A stretch of DNA of 64,000 nucleotides. Origin: Streptomyces sp. NBC_01335. GTDB taxonomy: Bacteria; Actinomycetota; Actinomycetes; Streptomycetales; Streptomycetaceae. Shown piece after piece: positions 36,110-45,872 of this stretch; positions within the stretch are counted from its first letter, which is position 1; the number at the start of each line of letters is the position of its first letter. The position numbers and the translations under genes are program-made. The notes beneath the pieces were generated by a model that was not told the origin of the DNA, ran no database searches, and worked only from the letters and a program-made list of their open reading frames with translations. The stretch covers positions 2,852,001 through 2,916,000 of the forward strand of contig NZ_CP108370.1 of NCBI RefSeq assembly GCF_035953295.1, read 5' to 3'.

Positions 36110-36502
36110 GGTGCTGCGCCCTTTCTCCACGACGGGCCGCGGCCTTGTGGGGCCGTGGACCGTGTCCTGTTCCCCCCGGAATCGAATGGAGTGCCGCCGG
36201 CGGTCGGCCGGCGGACAGCGCCCCCGGGAAACAGGGATGGCGCCCCCGGCGGTCGTGAAGATCTATCACGGCCATCTCGGGGCACCCTCGGACATTCTGT
36301 GGCGCAGACCACAGGAAAAAGCGGACAAGGGTTTTGGGGCACTGCAAAAGCGGCCGTCCGGGTGACGCGATCGTTACCCGGATTTGAGGCTTTTCTGAGC
36401 CACTGGTCGCTTCCCGCGAAACACCGGGCGCGAGGTGCGCGGCGCATCGGGCGCGGGGTGCGTGGCGCACCGGCCGCACGGTGCGCGGCGGTCAGGGCAC
36501 GG
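36110..36502. other. 393-bp noncoding gap
   Basis: Upstream region of the permease gene and downstream of DUF2017. It is relatively A-rich around 36310-36350. I see no clear operator, promoter pair or small gene; the end near 36420-36490 has GCGCG-rich direct repeats (GGTGCGYGGCGC). Confidence 0.4.
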
Positions 36503-37087
36503 TCAGGACATCAGGGTTTCGACGAGGGTCTCCTGGAGGGCGCCGAGCCAGAGGTAGGCGAGCACCATCGGCTTGCGCGGGTCGCTGTCGGGGAGCCGGT
36601 AGAGGGAGCCCTCCTGGCCCTGGTCGTCGTCGCCGACCTCCAGCCGGGTGCCGATGGTGAGGCGCAGGTCGTTGAGGGCGCCGAGCCACTGGCGGGACTC
36701 GTCGGCGGTGAGGCGGAGTTCGCCGCTGCCGTCCTCGTCGGTGGTGACGGAGTCGAGGGAGCGTACGACGGCGAGGGCGTCCTCGCGCTTGCGGGCGCGC
36801 AGGTCGATCTCGGTGAAGCGGCGGAACTCGGAGGAGGCTTCGCGCAGTTCCTTGTCGTCGTCGCCGTACGCGTCGGGGAAGAGTCGGGCGAGGGCGGGGT
36901 CGGTGGGCGGTTCGCTGGGGCCTTCGGCGAAGAGGGCGGCGAGCGGGTCCGATCCCTCGGCGGCCTGGTCCCCGGGGCCGACGAGTTCGAGCAGCTGGAC
37001 GGCGAGGGAGCGCAGGATGGAGATCTCCACCTCGTCGAGCGCGACGGCCGCGCCGCCGTCGGGGGTGGCCTCGAAGTGGCCGGCCAT
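36503..37087 (-). CDS. DUF2017 protein
   Basis: 194 aa, acidic and helical. It has the DUF2017 layout: MAGHFEATPDGGAAVALDEV, SILRSLAVQLLELVGP, LARLFPDAYGDDDKELREAS, and a C-terminal LGALNDLRLTIGTRLEV plus AYLWLGALQETLVE. Members are found next to clpS in actinobacteria, as here, and are thought to be linked to ClpS-dependent proteolysis, but no activity is known. The 48-base gap after clpS suggests co-transcription. Confidence 0.85.
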   Translation of the reverse strand: MAGHFEATPDGGAAVALDEVEISILRSLAVQLLELVGPGDQAAEGSDPLAALFAEGPSEPPTDPALARLFPDAYGDDDKELREASSEFRRFTEIDLRARKREDALAVVRSLDSVTTDEDGSGELRLTADESRQWLGALNDLRLTIGTRLEVGDDDQGQEGSLYRLPDSDPRKPMVLAYLWLGALQETLVETLMS

Positions 37088-37135
37088 GGGTTCTCCGTTA
37101 CTGGGGCGGGGGCGTGGGGCGGGCGGTGTACGGAG

Positions 37136-37453
37136 TCAGTTGCGGTCCTGGGTGAGTGTGGCCCAGAGCCCGTAGCCGTGCATGGCCTGGACGTCGCGCT
37201 CCATCTCCTCGCGGCTTCCGCTGGAGACGACGGCGCGGCCCTTCTGGTGCACGTCGAGCATGAGCTTGTGGGCCTTGTCCTTGGAGTAGCCGAAGTACGC
37301 CTGGAAGACGTACGTCACGTAGCTCATGAGGTTGACCGGGTCGTTGTGCACCAGCGTCACCCAGGGGACGTCGGGCTCGGGGACGGCGAAGGTCTCCTCG
37401 GCCGACTCGGGACGTTCGATCTCTACGGGGGAAGCGACGCTCACCCCTCCCAT
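37136..37453 (-). CDS. clpS: ATP-dependent Clp protease adaptor ClpS
   Basis: 105 aa N-end-rule adaptor. Core: [19 protein letters not shown] (the Asn-Asp pair that grips the N-degron), [19 protein letters not shown] and the end [12 protein letters not shown] at 37453 is chosen; the GTG at 37444 would sit directly on GGGAGGG with no spacing. It hands substrates with destabilising N-termini to ClpC/ClpA. Divergent from pncB. Confidence 0.93.
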   Translation of the reverse strand: MGGVSVASPVEIERPESAEETFAVPEPDVPWVTLVHNDPVNLMSYVTYVFQAYFGYSKDKAHKLMLDVHQKGRAVVSSGSREEMERDVQAMHGYGLWATLTQDRN

Positions 37454-37533
37454 GCTGCCACTCGATGGGTCACCGCGCACAAACGGACCCCACATCTCGT
37501 CACTCTGACGAAATGTGGAGTAGCATCCCGGTC

Positions 37534-38862
37534 ATGAACTCAGCGGACCTGGGGCGACGGGTCGGAGTGCCGTCGACCGCACTCTTCACCGACCAGTACG
37601 AACTCACGATGGTGCAGGCGGCCCTCAAGGCGGGCACGGCCGACCGGCGCTCCGTCTTCGAGGCGTTCACCCGGCGGCTGCCCGAGGGGCGGCGGTACGG
37701 CGTCCTGGCGGGGACCGGACGGGTGCTGGACGCCGTGGAGAACTTCCACTTCGACGACGAGATGATCGCGTTCCTGCGCCAGCAGGAGGTCGTGGACGAG
37801 CCGACCCTCGAATGGCTGGCGGGCTTCCGCTTCAGCGGTGACATCTGGGGCTACCCGGAGGGCGAGGTCTACTTCCCCGGCTCACCGGTGCTCCGGGTGG
37901 AGGGCTCGTTCGCCGAGTGCGTGCTGCTGGAGACGGTGGTGCTGTCGATCCTCAACCACGACTCGGCCATCGCCGCCGCCGCGTCCCGGATGTCGGCCGC
38001 GGCGGGCGGCCGGGGCCTGATCGAGATGGGGGCGCGCCGTACGCACGAGCTGGCGGCGGTCGCCTCCGCCCGCGCCGCGTACGTGGGCGGCTTCCACACC
38101 ACGTCCGACCTGGCGGCGGGCTTCCGCTACGGCATCCCGACCGTGGGTACCAGCGCGCACGCCTTCACCCTGCTGCACGACACCGAGCGGGACGCCTTCC
38201 GGGCGCAGGTGGAGTCGCTGGGCCGGGGCACCACGCTGCTGGTGGACACCTTCGACGTGGCCGAGGCGGTCCGTACGGCCGTGGAGGTCGCCGGACCCGA
38301 GCTGGGCGCCGTACGCATCGACTCCGGGGACCTGCTGCTGGTCGCTCACCGGGTGCGGCAGCAGCTGGACGAGCTGGGCGCGACGGAGACGAAGATCGTG
38401 GTCACCTCGGACCTGGACGAGTACGCCATCGCCTCGCTGGCCGCCGCGCCGGTGGACGCGTACGGGGTGGGGACGCAGCTGGTCACCGGCAGCGGCAGCC
38501 CGACCTGTTCGATGGTCTACAAGCTGGTGGCGCGGGCCGCGTCCGCCGATCCGGCCGCTCCGCTGACGCCGGTGGCGAAGAAGTCGCTGGGCGCCAAGTC
38601 GTCGATGGGCGGGCGCAAGTGGGCGGCCCGCCGCCTCGACGCGCAGGGCGTCGCCGAGGCGGAGGTGGTCGGCACCGGTCCCGTACCGGCGGAGCTGGCC
38701 GGCCAGGAGCTGCTGGTGGAGCTGGTGCGGGGCGGCGAGGTGGTGGCCCGGGAGTCGCTGGAGGCGGCCCGCGAGCGGCACATCGCGGCGCGCGCGGCGC
38801 TCCCGATGTCGGCGTTGCAGCTGTCCCGGGGCGAGCCGGTGCTGCCGACCGAGTACGTCTGA
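37534..38862 (+). CDS. pncB: Nicotinate phosphoribosyltransferase
   Basis: 442 aa enzyme making nicotinate mononucleotide from nicotinate and PRPP in NAD salvage. Signatures: ALFTDQYELTMVQAALKAG at the N-terminus, ILNHDSAIAAAASRM, GARRTHELAAVASARAAYVG, GTSAHAFTLLHD and a late RIDSGDL with VVTSDLDEYAI. ATG at 37534 is used; an ATG at 37513 is also in frame. The next gene is a nicotinamidase, giving a two-step salvage path from nicotinamide. Confidence 0.95.
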   Translation: MNSADLGRRVGVPSTALFTDQYELTMVQAALKAGTADRRSVFEAFTRRLPEGRRYGVLAGTGRVLDAVENFHFDDEMIAFLRQQEVVDEPTLEWLAGFRFSGDIWGYPEGEVYFPGSPVLRVEGSFAECVLLETVVLSILNHDSAIAAAASRMSAAAGGRGLIEMGARRTHELAAVASARAAYVGGFHTTSDLAAGFRYGIPTVGTSAHAFTLLHDTERDAFRAQVESLGRGTTLLVDTFDVAEAVRTAVEVAGPELGAVRIDSGDLLLVAHRVRQQLDELGATETKIVVTSDLDEYAIASLAAAPVDAYGVGTQLVTGSGSPTCSMVYKLVARAASADPAAPLTPVAKKSLGAKSSMGGRKWAARRLDAQGVAEAEVVGTGPVPAELAGQELLVELVRGGEVVARESLEAARERHIAARAALPMSALQLSRGEPVLPTEYV

Positions 38863-39039
38863 GCCCGGGTCCGGCCGGCGGTCGGTCCGTACCCCGGCGG
38901 CCGGACCGTACCGGAGGGGCGGCCGGTGCGTACCGGAGGGTACGTACGTCTCCCGCGTCGGCCCTCGATTACCTAGGCTCGGTACCCACCGGTACCCACC
39001 CCCCGCAGCCATTCGCTCCCCCACCGAAGGACACCCGCC

Positions 39040-39627
39040 ATGCACCGCGCGTTGATCGTCGTGGACGTTCAGAACGATTTCTGTGAGGGCGGCAGCCTCG
39101 CCGTCGCCGGTGGCGCCGACGTGGCCGCCGCGATCACCGATCTGATCGGTGAGGCCCAGGCCGGTTACCGCCACGTGGTGGCCACCCGGGACCACCACGT
39201 CGACCCGGGCGACCACTTCTCGGCCACGCCCGACTTCGAGCACTCGTGGCCGGTGCACTGCGTGGCGGGTACGGAGGGGGTGGGGTTCCACCCGAACTTC
39301 GCGCCCGCCGTGGCCTCCGGGGCGATCGACGCGGTGTTCGACAAGGGTGCGTACGCGGCGGCGTACAGCGGTTTCGAGGGGCTCGACGAGAACGCGGTGG
39401 GGCTGGCGCAGTGGCTCCGCGACCACCAGGTCACCGAGGTGGACGTGGTGGGCATCGCCACCGACCACTGCGTGCGGGCGACCGCGCTGGACGCGGCGCG
39501 CGAGGGCTTCGCCACCCAGGTGCTGCTGGACCTGACGGCGGGTGTCGCGGCGCCCACCACCGCGCGGGCCTTGGAGGAGCTCCGCGCGGCGGGTGTGGCG
39601 CTGTCGGGCGAGCCGGTCGTCGCCTGA
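39040..39627 (+). CDS. pncA: Nicotinamidase
   Basis: 195 aa. Catalytic triad Asp9 (VVDVQNDF), Lys102 (DKGAYAAAYSGF) and Cys144 (TDHCVRATALDAA); metal ligands in RDHHVDPGDHFS. It converts nicotinamide to nicotinate, the PncB substrate. The 177-bp gap to pncB holds AT-rich sequence around 38965 and a ribosome site, so it may have its own promoter. All key residues of the PncA subgroup are present, which separates it from plain isochorismatases. Confidence 0.93.
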   Translation: MHRALIVVDVQNDFCEGGSLAVAGGADVAAAITDLIGEAQAGYRHVVATRDHHVDPGDHFSATPDFEHSWPVHCVAGTEGVGFHPNFAPAVASGAIDAVFDKGAYAAAYSGFEGLDENAVGLAQWLRDHQVTEVDVVGIATDHCVRATALDAAREGFATQVLLDLTAGVAAPTTARALEELRAAGVALSGEPVVA

Positions 39628-39634
39628 CGGGAGG

Positions 39635-39979
39635 CTACGCGGCGGGTCTGGCCGGGCCCGGGTGTCCGGCCGGGCCCATCAGGGCGCGGATGGGGTGCCA
39701 GAGCTCCTGGGCGGTCTGTGGGGCGTCCCGCCAGAGCAGGCCGTCCGGGTGGTGCAGCACGGCGGTGATCTCGTCCGGGGTGGGCGGCTGGCTGTTGCCC
39801 CGGAGGTAGACCGCGCGCAGTCCGAGGTTGCGCAGCCGGGTGAGGGCGCGGGCCCGGTTGGCCGCGTGGACGAGTATCCGTACGGGGGCGCCGGGACGGG
39901 CCCCGTGGGGCGGACGGGCCAGGGTGAGTGCCACCACCACCGAGCCGTCCGGCAATCTGCTGAATCCTCCGCCTGCCAT
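39635..39979 (-). CDS. Conserved small protein of unknown function
   Basis: 114 aa. ATG at 39979 has GGGAG upstream. N-terminal MAGGGFSRLPDGSVVVALTL reads like the start of a compact alpha/beta domain, with later RILVHAANRARALTRLRNLGL and a proline-rich end. No motif identified and no membrane segment. Convergent with pncA, eight bases apart. Confidence 0.7.
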   Translation of the reverse strand: MAGGGFSRLPDGSVVVALTLARPPHGARPGAPVRILVHAANRARALTRLRNLGLRAVYLRGNSQPPTPDEITAVLHHPDGLLWRDAPQTAQELWHPIRALMGPAGHPGPARPAA

Positions 39980-40041
39980 GCTTCGCGCTCCCCCGTGAGA
40001 CGTCGTGTCAATAAGGATCGGAATAAGAGGCACCTAAACAC

Positions 40042-40077
40042 GATCGGCCGCCGCCCGCTAGAGGGCGACGGCCGATC
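40042..40077 (-). terminator. Terminator after the M6 protease gene
   Basis: Nine-bp outer stem GATCGGCCG/CGGCCGATC with inner CGCCC/GGGCG pairing, 26 bases past the stop. Confidence 0.7.
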
Positions 40078-40102
40078 ATGCTTTGACCTGCAGTGATGCG
40101 AA

Positions 40103-42502
40103 TTACTTGGTCGAGGGGCCGACCTTCACGGTGATCGTCGAGCCGTTGAGCGGCTCGTTGACGATGGTGAGGCGCGTGTTGGTGTCAGAGACCTTGACGC
40201 TTCCGGTCGGGTTCTCCGCGTACCAGTAGGTGCCCTTGTGGTCGTCGAAGACCGGGACGCCGAGGGTCGGCTTGATCTTCAGCGCCACGTCCGCGTTGTG
40301 GAGCGTGAAGCCCTGGTTCGGGTACCAGCTGAACGGGGCGTCGAACGGCTGGATCTTGTTGCGCAGGATCGTTCCGTCGGTCCACTTCAGCGGCTTGGCG
40401 TGCGAGTCGACCGGCAGGATGAGGCCCTGGCCCGGGTGGGCGGAGGTGTTGTTGTCCGCCTGCGAGGTGTCCCACAGCCAGACCATCAGGCCGTTCTGGT
40501 ACGCGTAGTGCTCGACCCAGTCCGGGCGGGTGGTGGAGAAGCCGAAGTTGTACGGGCCGACCTTGAGGGTCTCGTCGTACGAGGTGTACTGCCGGTTCTC
40601 GGCGATGTAGTACTGCGGGTAGTCGTTGGTGAACGACGCGCCGATCCGCGAGAAGCCCTTCGACGTCCAGCCGTTGTCGTCGCCCTCGGCGTCGTCCGAG
40701 AAGATCACGGCACCGTCGGCGCTGATGGTGAGCGCGTCGGCGGTGAAGCCCTTTCCGGCCACTCCGCCGTCGGAGGCGTAGCGGAAGCGGAGGTCGATCT
40801 TCTTGCCCGCGTAGGCGTCGAGCGGGTACGAGAGCTTCTTGTACACGCCGGACGCGTCGGTCAGGGCCGGCTTGTCGCTGGCGTCGCGCGGCAGCTCCTT
40901 GCCGTCGGCCGTGCCGTCGATGGCGGTCCAGTTGGCGCCGCCGTCGGTGGAAACCTCGGTGTAGAGGTAGTCGTACTCGGCCTCGATGTCGTACCAGCCC
41001 GAGAGGTCGAGCGAGGCGGACGTCTTGCCGGTCAGGTCGACCGAACGGGTCAGCGTGTTCGACAGGTTGTCGCCGCTGCCGCTCCACCACTGCTTGGCGC
41101 CCTGGGCGGGCGTGACGACGGAGGTCGTGACCTCCTTGTCGGGAAGGTTGACGACCAGCGCCTGCTTGTTGGCCGTGTTGTACTCCGAAACGCCCAGCTT
41201 GTGGCTGGAGTTGGTCGCGGCCTTCGCCGTGTCGTAGTCCAGCCAGCCGAGTTGCAGCTTGTCCCAGGCGGTCATGTCGCCGGGGGTGTCACCGATCTCG
41301 CCCTGGCCGCGGCCGAGCCAGGAGCCCGCCGACATCAGGGACCAGAAGCCGACCGAGTTCTCGCCGGCACCGGAGGTGTCGTAGAGGTCCGGCAGACCGA
41401 GGTCGTGGGCGTACTCGTGGGCGAAGACGCCCAGTCCGCCGTTCTCGGGCTGGACGGTGTAGTCGCCGACCCAGATGCCGGTGTCGCCGATCTGCGCGCC
41501 ACCCGCCTTGTTGCCGGTCGGGCCGGTCGCCCCGGCGTTGGTGCCGTACGCGTACCAGCGGTGCGCCCAGATGGCGTTCTCGCCCTGGACACCGCCGCCC
41601 GCCGACTCGTCCTCGCCCGCGTGGACCATCTGGAAGTGGTCGATGTAGCCGTCGGGCTCGTTGAAGTTGCCGTCGGCGTCGTAGTCGTAGCGGTCCCACT
41701 GGTCGTACTGGGCCAGGTCGGCCTTGATCTGCTCCGTGGTGGAGCCCTTGGCCTTCTGGTCGGCGGTCCACGCGTTGACGCCGTCGCGGACGGCGTCCCA
41801 CACGCTGGCGCAGCTGCTGGCGCCGCAGTAGTTGGAGCCGTAACGGGCTTCGTTGTAAGGGATCTTGACCCAGTCGGAGACCTCGCCGTTGACCGAGTAG
41901 CGGCCGGACGAGGTCTTCTCGTAGTACTTGGTCAGCGAGTTGGAGGTCGCGCTGGTGCCGAAGTACAGCTCCTGGAAGTGCGCCTGGTTGTAATCGGCCT
42001 GCCAGGCGGTGCTGTTGTCCTTCTTCGGGTCGGGCTGGGCGATCTGGTTGTGCGCCGGACCCGGCGTGCCGCCGAACTTGACGACCGGCGCCTCGGGGCC
42101 GGAGCCGTCCGGGTCGAACATCGTCGAGTTGTCCACCTGGTCACCGAACTCGACCAGGATGGTGAAGATCTTGTCGGTCTTCTCGCGGCCGAGCTCGACG
42201 TACTTCTTGTCGTCGAGCTTGACGACCTTGGAGCCGCCGCGGTCGGTCACCTTCTTGTCGCCCGAGATGACCTGTTCCAGCGCCGCCTGGCGTTCGCTGT
42301 TCTGCTTCTCGCTGAACGGGCCTTCGAGGTTGTGCTCTTCGGCCTTCTCCGGAGCCGGGTCGTGGCTCTTGGTGATGGACGTGCCGGCCGGCGTCGTCGA
42401 CTGCGCCGCCTGCGCGACGAAGAACGTCGACGCGGTGGCCGCGCTCGCGGCCATGGCCACGACGACGGCGGTGGCACGGAGGCCGCTTCTCTTACTGGTC
42501 AC
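40103..42502 (-). CDS. Secreted immune inhibitor A-type M6 metalloprotease
   Basis: 799 aa. GTG at 42502 has GGAGG seven bases upstream; the frame open to 42562 lacks one. Signal peptide about 5-35 (TSKRSGLRATAVVVAMAASA), a pro-region with EKAEEHNLEGPFSEKQ, then the M6 peptidase with zinc motif HEYAHDLGLPD (His362, Glu363, His366). The C-terminal half has MAM-like/beta-sandwich adhesin domains (YDIEAEYDYLYTEVSTDGG) typical of immune inhibitor A. It probably degrades extracellular proteins. Its promoter lies in the 367-bp gap. Confidence 0.92.
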   Translation of the reverse strand: MTSKRSGLRATAVVVAMAASAATASTFFVAQAAQSTTPAGTSITKSHDPAPEKAEEHNLEGPFSEKQNSERQAALEQVISGDKKVTDRGGSKVVKLDDKKYVELGREKTDKIFTILVEFGDQVDNSTMFDPDGSGPEAPVVKFGGTPGPAHNQIAQPDPKKDNSTAWQADYNQAHFQELYFGTSATSNSLTKYYEKTSSGRYSVNGEVSDWVKIPYNEARYGSNYCGASSCASVWDAVRDGVNAWTADQKAKGSTTEQIKADLAQYDQWDRYDYDADGNFNEPDGYIDHFQMVHAGEDESAGGGVQGENAIWAHRWYAYGTNAGATGPTGNKAGGAQIGDTGIWVGDYTVQPENGGLGVFAHEYAHDLGLPDLYDTSGAGENSVGFWSLMSAGSWLGRGQGEIGDTPGDMTAWDKLQLGWLDYDTAKAATNSSHKLGVSEYNTANKQALVVNLPDKEVTTSVVTPAQGAKQWWSGSGDNLSNTLTRSVDLTGKTSASLDLSGWYDIEAEYDYLYTEVSTDGGANWTAIDGTADGKELPRDASDKPALTDASGVYKKLSYPLDAYAGKKIDLRFRYASDGGVAGKGFTADALTISADGAVIFSDDAEGDDNGWTSKGFSRIGASFTNDYPQYYIAENRQYTSYDETLKVGPYNFGFSTTRPDWVEHYAYQNGLMVWLWDTSQADNNTSAHPGQGLILPVDSHAKPLKWTDGTILRNKIQPFDAPFSWYPNQGFTLHNADVALKIKPTLGVPVFDDHKGTYWYAENPTGSVKVSDTNTRLTIVNEPLNGSTITVKVGPSTK

Positions 42503-42869
42503 CTGATGTCCTCCCCGGGCGTTCGCGTGCGCGGCCAGGGGGTGACTGGGGGCCGCGCGCACGTGGACGCGTCACAAGTGACGACATTCGATCGGAGTTG
42601 CTGGAGAAAAGACAGATCTTGACTTGTACCGGCCAAGTGCACTATGCAGGAGCCGCCTTCCGGTATTCGGACAATCACAGTTTGGCCAACCGGCGCGCCC
42701 TGGAGCCGCATCGGCACACGTTATGAGCCAATGCGCCCCCCGTGCACCGGCGTTGGGGTGAGGCAAGGCTTATCCGCCTCCCTCACGGGCATCCACCGTC
42801 CAGGCCCCCGGGGCCGTCCCGCCGCGTGGGCGGGCCTCTCATCCGACGCCTTCCAGGACGGATACCGCC
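42503..42869. promoter_or_regulatory. 367-bp divergent promoter region
   Basis: Separates the M6 protease from a small membrane protein. It has a TTGACT at 42619-42624 with CTATGC 17 bases on (+ strand, weak -10) and an inverted repeat ACTTG-N7-CAAGT at 42622-42638, which could be an operator. AT content is higher at 42580-42720 than around it. No other gene is visible. Confidence 0.4.
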
Positions 42870-43157
42870 ATGCCGCGTCCGACTGCCGCACAGCTCGTCT
42901 ACGGTTGCGCCACCGTCGTCCTCGTCACCCTCGCCCTGCTGCTGCTCACCGGCGCCTCGTCGGCCGCCGAGGTGGGCGTCGTCTGCCTCTCCGCGCTGGT
43001 GCTGGGCGTACTGGTGGCGGTGGCCGTCCCGGCGCCCCGCTGGGGCCGCGGACCGGTCCCGGCCGGCGCGACCCGCCCGTACCGGACCCCCGCCCGCGCC
43101 TCCCGGGAGAGCGGAACCGCCGCCGAGGAGCGCGTCGGCGGACACGTGCGGCGCTGA
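42870..43157 (+). CDS. Small two-helix membrane protein
   Basis: 95 aa with two adjacent hydrophobic helices (about 8-28 and 33-53) and a basic, proline-rich tail of about 40 residues. ATG at 42870 has a GGACGG nearby. It resembles short Streptomyces membrane proteins of unknown role beside secreted proteases, though no functional link is visible. A 8-bp hairpin (43183-43200) follows. Confidence 0.6.
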   Translation: MPRPTAAQLVYGCATVVLVTLALLLLTGASSAAEVGVVCLSALVLGVLVAVAVPAPRWGRGPVPAGATRPYRTPARASRESGTAAEERVGGHVRR

Positions 43158-43212
43158 CCTCCCGCGCACCGTCCGCCCGTGCGCGGGCACCCGTGCCCGC
43201 CCGGCGCCCCGC

Positions 43213-43887
43213 TCAGCGGACACTGACCACGACCGTCTTGGCCGCCTTGTCCTGCAGGCCCTGCCGGTACGGCTTGTCGGTGAACATCAGCACGATGTTG
43301 ATGAGCCACCACAGGCACGGGCAGCACAGGAGCGCGGGGAGCCAGAGCACGACCGCGCGCATCAGCGAGGCGTTGGTGGAGGGCACGCTGCCGTCGCTCA
43401 GCATCGCGACGCGCAGCTTCAGCAGCCTCTTGCCCGGCGTGCGGCCGTCCTTGTGCGTGAAGTAGGTGTCGTACCCGACGTAGCAGACCAGCGCGATCAG
43501 CGACCAGATCAGCTGGTGCCCGCTGTAGGTGTTGGTGACGGCGTCGCCCACGTCGCTGTCGCCGTTGTCGGAGGTGATGTCGACGGCGCCGCCGAAGGGC
43601 AGCGAGATCAGATAGAGCGGGATCGAGATGATCAGGAAGTCGATCAGCCGCGCCAGGATGCGCGTCCCCTGCGCGCCGAGCGGTGGCATCCCCGCGAGCG
43701 GGTCGGCGCCACCGTACGGGCCGCCGCCGTACGGCCCCGGGTCGTAGGGCGGCGGAGGCGGGGGCGGAGGTGGCGGCGGCGCGCCGTCGTACGGCGAGCC
43801 CGACGACGGCGGGGGGTCCTGCGGCTTCTTGAGGAACGGATCGTCGTCCTCGGGCGGCTGGCCGGGCGTCGGCGCGTCGTTGCTCAT
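43213..43887 (-). CDS. RDD-family membrane protein
   Basis: 224 aa. The N-terminal 60 residues are Pro/Gly-rich with an eleven-proline run and PYDPGPYGGG, followed by the RDD domain: RILARLIDFLIISIPLYLIS (with the Arg-Asp pair), a long extracytoplasmic loop, and DGRTPGKRLLKLRV. Four helices in total. RDD proteins are thought to be transporters or membrane scaffold proteins. A second RDD gene follows at 44063, in the same orientation. Confidence 0.85.
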   Translation of the reverse strand: MSNDAPTPGQPPEDDDPFLKKPQDPPPSSGSPYDGAPPPPPPPPPPPYDPGPYGGGPYGGADPLAGMPPLGAQGTRILARLIDFLIISIPLYLISLPFGGAVDITSDNGDSDVGDAVTNTYSGHQLIWSLIALVCYVGYDTYFTHKDGRTPGKRLLKLRVAMLSDGSVPSTNASLMRAVVLWLPALLCCPCLWWLINIVLMFTDKPYRQGLQDKAAKTVVVSVR

Positions 43888-44062
43888 GCGGGCAGTGCAC
43901 CCCGCCGGGCACCGCGCCGCAACGGCTCAGGTGCTTTCGAGTGACGGACCGTCAGCCGACGGGGCGGTGACCGTCCGGCGCCGGCGCGACCTCCGGGGCC
44001 TGGTACGGCCCCCGGCCCCGGTACGACCCCCGGTCCGTCGCCCGCCCGTACGTGACGGCTGG

Positions 44063-45658
44063 TCAGCCCGCGACGAAGGTACGGGCCGCCTTGTCGTGCC
44101 AGCACTGGCGCCAGGGCCGGTCGAACAGGCACCACGCGGCGTCGAGCACCCCGATCACCAGCAGCCCGAGGAGACCGTGGACGAGCCAACGGCGCAGCGC
44201 CGCCCCCAGGGTGGGCACGTCCTGCGACTCGACGTCGCGGACCTGAATGCCGAGGAGCTTCTTGCCGAGCGTCCGGCCCCACTTCGCGGTCGGCAGCGCC
44301 TCCAGCAGGAAGCCGACGACGAGGAACGCGGCGAGCACCCCGCCGAGCTGCCCGGTGGTGGTGGCGTCCAGCAGATGGACCGTCACCGTGCGGCCGGAGA
44401 GCTTCGCGGCCTCGATCTTCGCGTCCATGTGGTCGATCGCCGCGGTGACCAGCGGGAACCCGGCCGCGCCGACGAGCGCGCCCAGCACCACCGTGTCCAG
44501 GACCCGGGCGACGAGCCGACGGCCGAGTCCGGCGGGCCGGCCCGCCGACTGGGCGCGGGCCATCTGCTGGAACGGGTCGTCCACCGGCGGCTTCCACGGC
44601 ACGACGGGCGGCTCCGCCGCCTGCGGCCCGGCCGCCCCGGGACCGCCGTAGGGCCCGGGACCGGCGGTGGCCTGCGCCTGCTGGGCGGCCGACTGGGCGA
44701 GCTGCTGGGCGGCCTGCTGCGGCTGGTACCCCTGCGGGGCCCGCTGGGCCTGGTGCTGGGCCTGGGGGACCTGAGGGGTCTGCGGGGCCTGCGGGGCCTG
44801 CGGGGGCGGCTGGTACGCCTGCGGGGCCTGCTGGATCCGGGGCGCCTGCGGGGCCTGGGGCGCCGGCTGGGCCTGGGGTGCCGGCTGGGCCTGGGGGCCC
44901 TGCTGGGCCCAGGAGGTGGCGCCCTGTCCGGGGCCGGCCTGGGCGCCCTGGGCGCGGAAGGGGTCGCGTGCCGGTGCGGCGGCCTGCTGCTGCGCGGACT
45001 GCGGCTGTGCGGGCTGCGGCAGCTGGGGCCCGGCGGGCGACGGGGCGACGGAGCGGGCGTCGGGCGCGGCGTGGACCGGGCCGTCGTGGCCGCCGTCGCG
45101 TCCGGCGGGCAGCGCGGCCGGTGCGGCGCCGTGCGGCAGCGCCGGGCGGCGCGGGTCCGGGCCCGCCTCGACGGCGCGCGGGTCGGCTCCGCCGCGGGCG
45201 CCCTGGCCGGGCACCTGGGCCTCGCCCGGGCCACCGCCCCAGGAGACGCGCCGGTCGGCGTCGTTGCCGAAGCCGGCCTGCCGGGCCGAGTCGGCCTGCC
45301 AGGCGGTGGCGGGCTCGGGCTGGTGGGCGCGCTCGACGGGGAGGCCGCCGGGGTGGACCGGGGCCTGCCGGGACGGGTCGAACCGGGCCGCGGCGGCGGC
45401 CTCCTGGGCCGCTTCCTCCTCGTCGAAGAAGACCGGCCCGGTCTCCTCCACGGGCGCGGCGGGGGCGGGGGCCCCGTGGTGCGCCTCCGCGGGCGCCCCC
45501 GTGGCGGAGGCGTTCACGTCCTGCCCCGGAGCGGGGCGGGACGTCCCGGGAACCCACGAAGCGCCGTTCCAGTAGCGGACGTAGCCGGGGATGGAGGGAT
45601 CGGGGTAGTACCCCTCACGGGGGCGTTCGTCACCGGGTGCCGGAGTTGGCGCGCTCAT
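44063..45658 (-). CDS. DUF2510-RDD membrane protein with long disordered linker
   Basis: 531 aa. ATG at 45658 starts before the DUF2510 motif GYYPDPSIPGYVRYWNGASW (about 17-36). About 300 residues of Pro/Gln/Ala-rich linker follow, with repeats such as PQAPQAPQTPQVPQAQ. The C-terminal RDD domain (from about 365) has GLGRRLVARVLDTVVLGALV and WGRTLGKKLLGIQVRDVE. It is paralogous to the upstream RDD gene in domain type, but the linker is unlike its neighbour. The linker length is probably variable between strains. Confidence 0.85.
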   Translation of the reverse strand: MSAPTPAPGDERPREGYYPDPSIPGYVRYWNGASWVPGTSRPAPGQDVNASATGAPAEAHHGAPAPAAPVEETGPVFFDEEEAAQEAAAAARFDPSRQAPVHPGGLPVERAHQPEPATAWQADSARQAGFGNDADRRVSWGGGPGEAQVPGQGARGGADPRAVEAGPDPRRPALPHGAAPAALPAGRDGGHDGPVHAAPDARSVAPSPAGPQLPQPAQPQSAQQQAAAPARDPFRAQGAQAGPGQGATSWAQQGPQAQPAPQAQPAPQAPQAPRIQQAPQAYQPPPQAPQAPQTPQVPQAQHQAQRAPQGYQPQQAAQQLAQSAAQQAQATAGPGPYGGPGAAGPQAAEPPVVPWKPPVDDPFQQMARAQSAGRPAGLGRRLVARVLDTVVLGALVGAAGFPLVTAAIDHMDAKIEAAKLSGRTVTVHLLDATTTGQLGGVLAAFLVVGFLLEALPTAKWGRTLGKKLLGIQVRDVESQDVPTLGAALRRWLVHGLLGLLVIGVLDAAWCLFDRPWRQCWHDKAARTFVAG

Positions 45659-45872
45659 CAGCGGGTCCCGTATCTCTTCGTAGCCGCAACACAAGAGTCA
45701 ACATCTATCAGACCACCGCCTTCCCCCGGGCCGGTCCTGGTGTTTGGGCCACTTTCAGGTCGCTTCGAAGATTTTCTCTTCAAGTCGCGTCATCGCGGAC
45801 GGGGAGCGCGCTCTCTCCTTGTGCGGGCCGGTCGCGGGACCGGTCCCTGGGCATCGAAAGGTCGTGCATCTC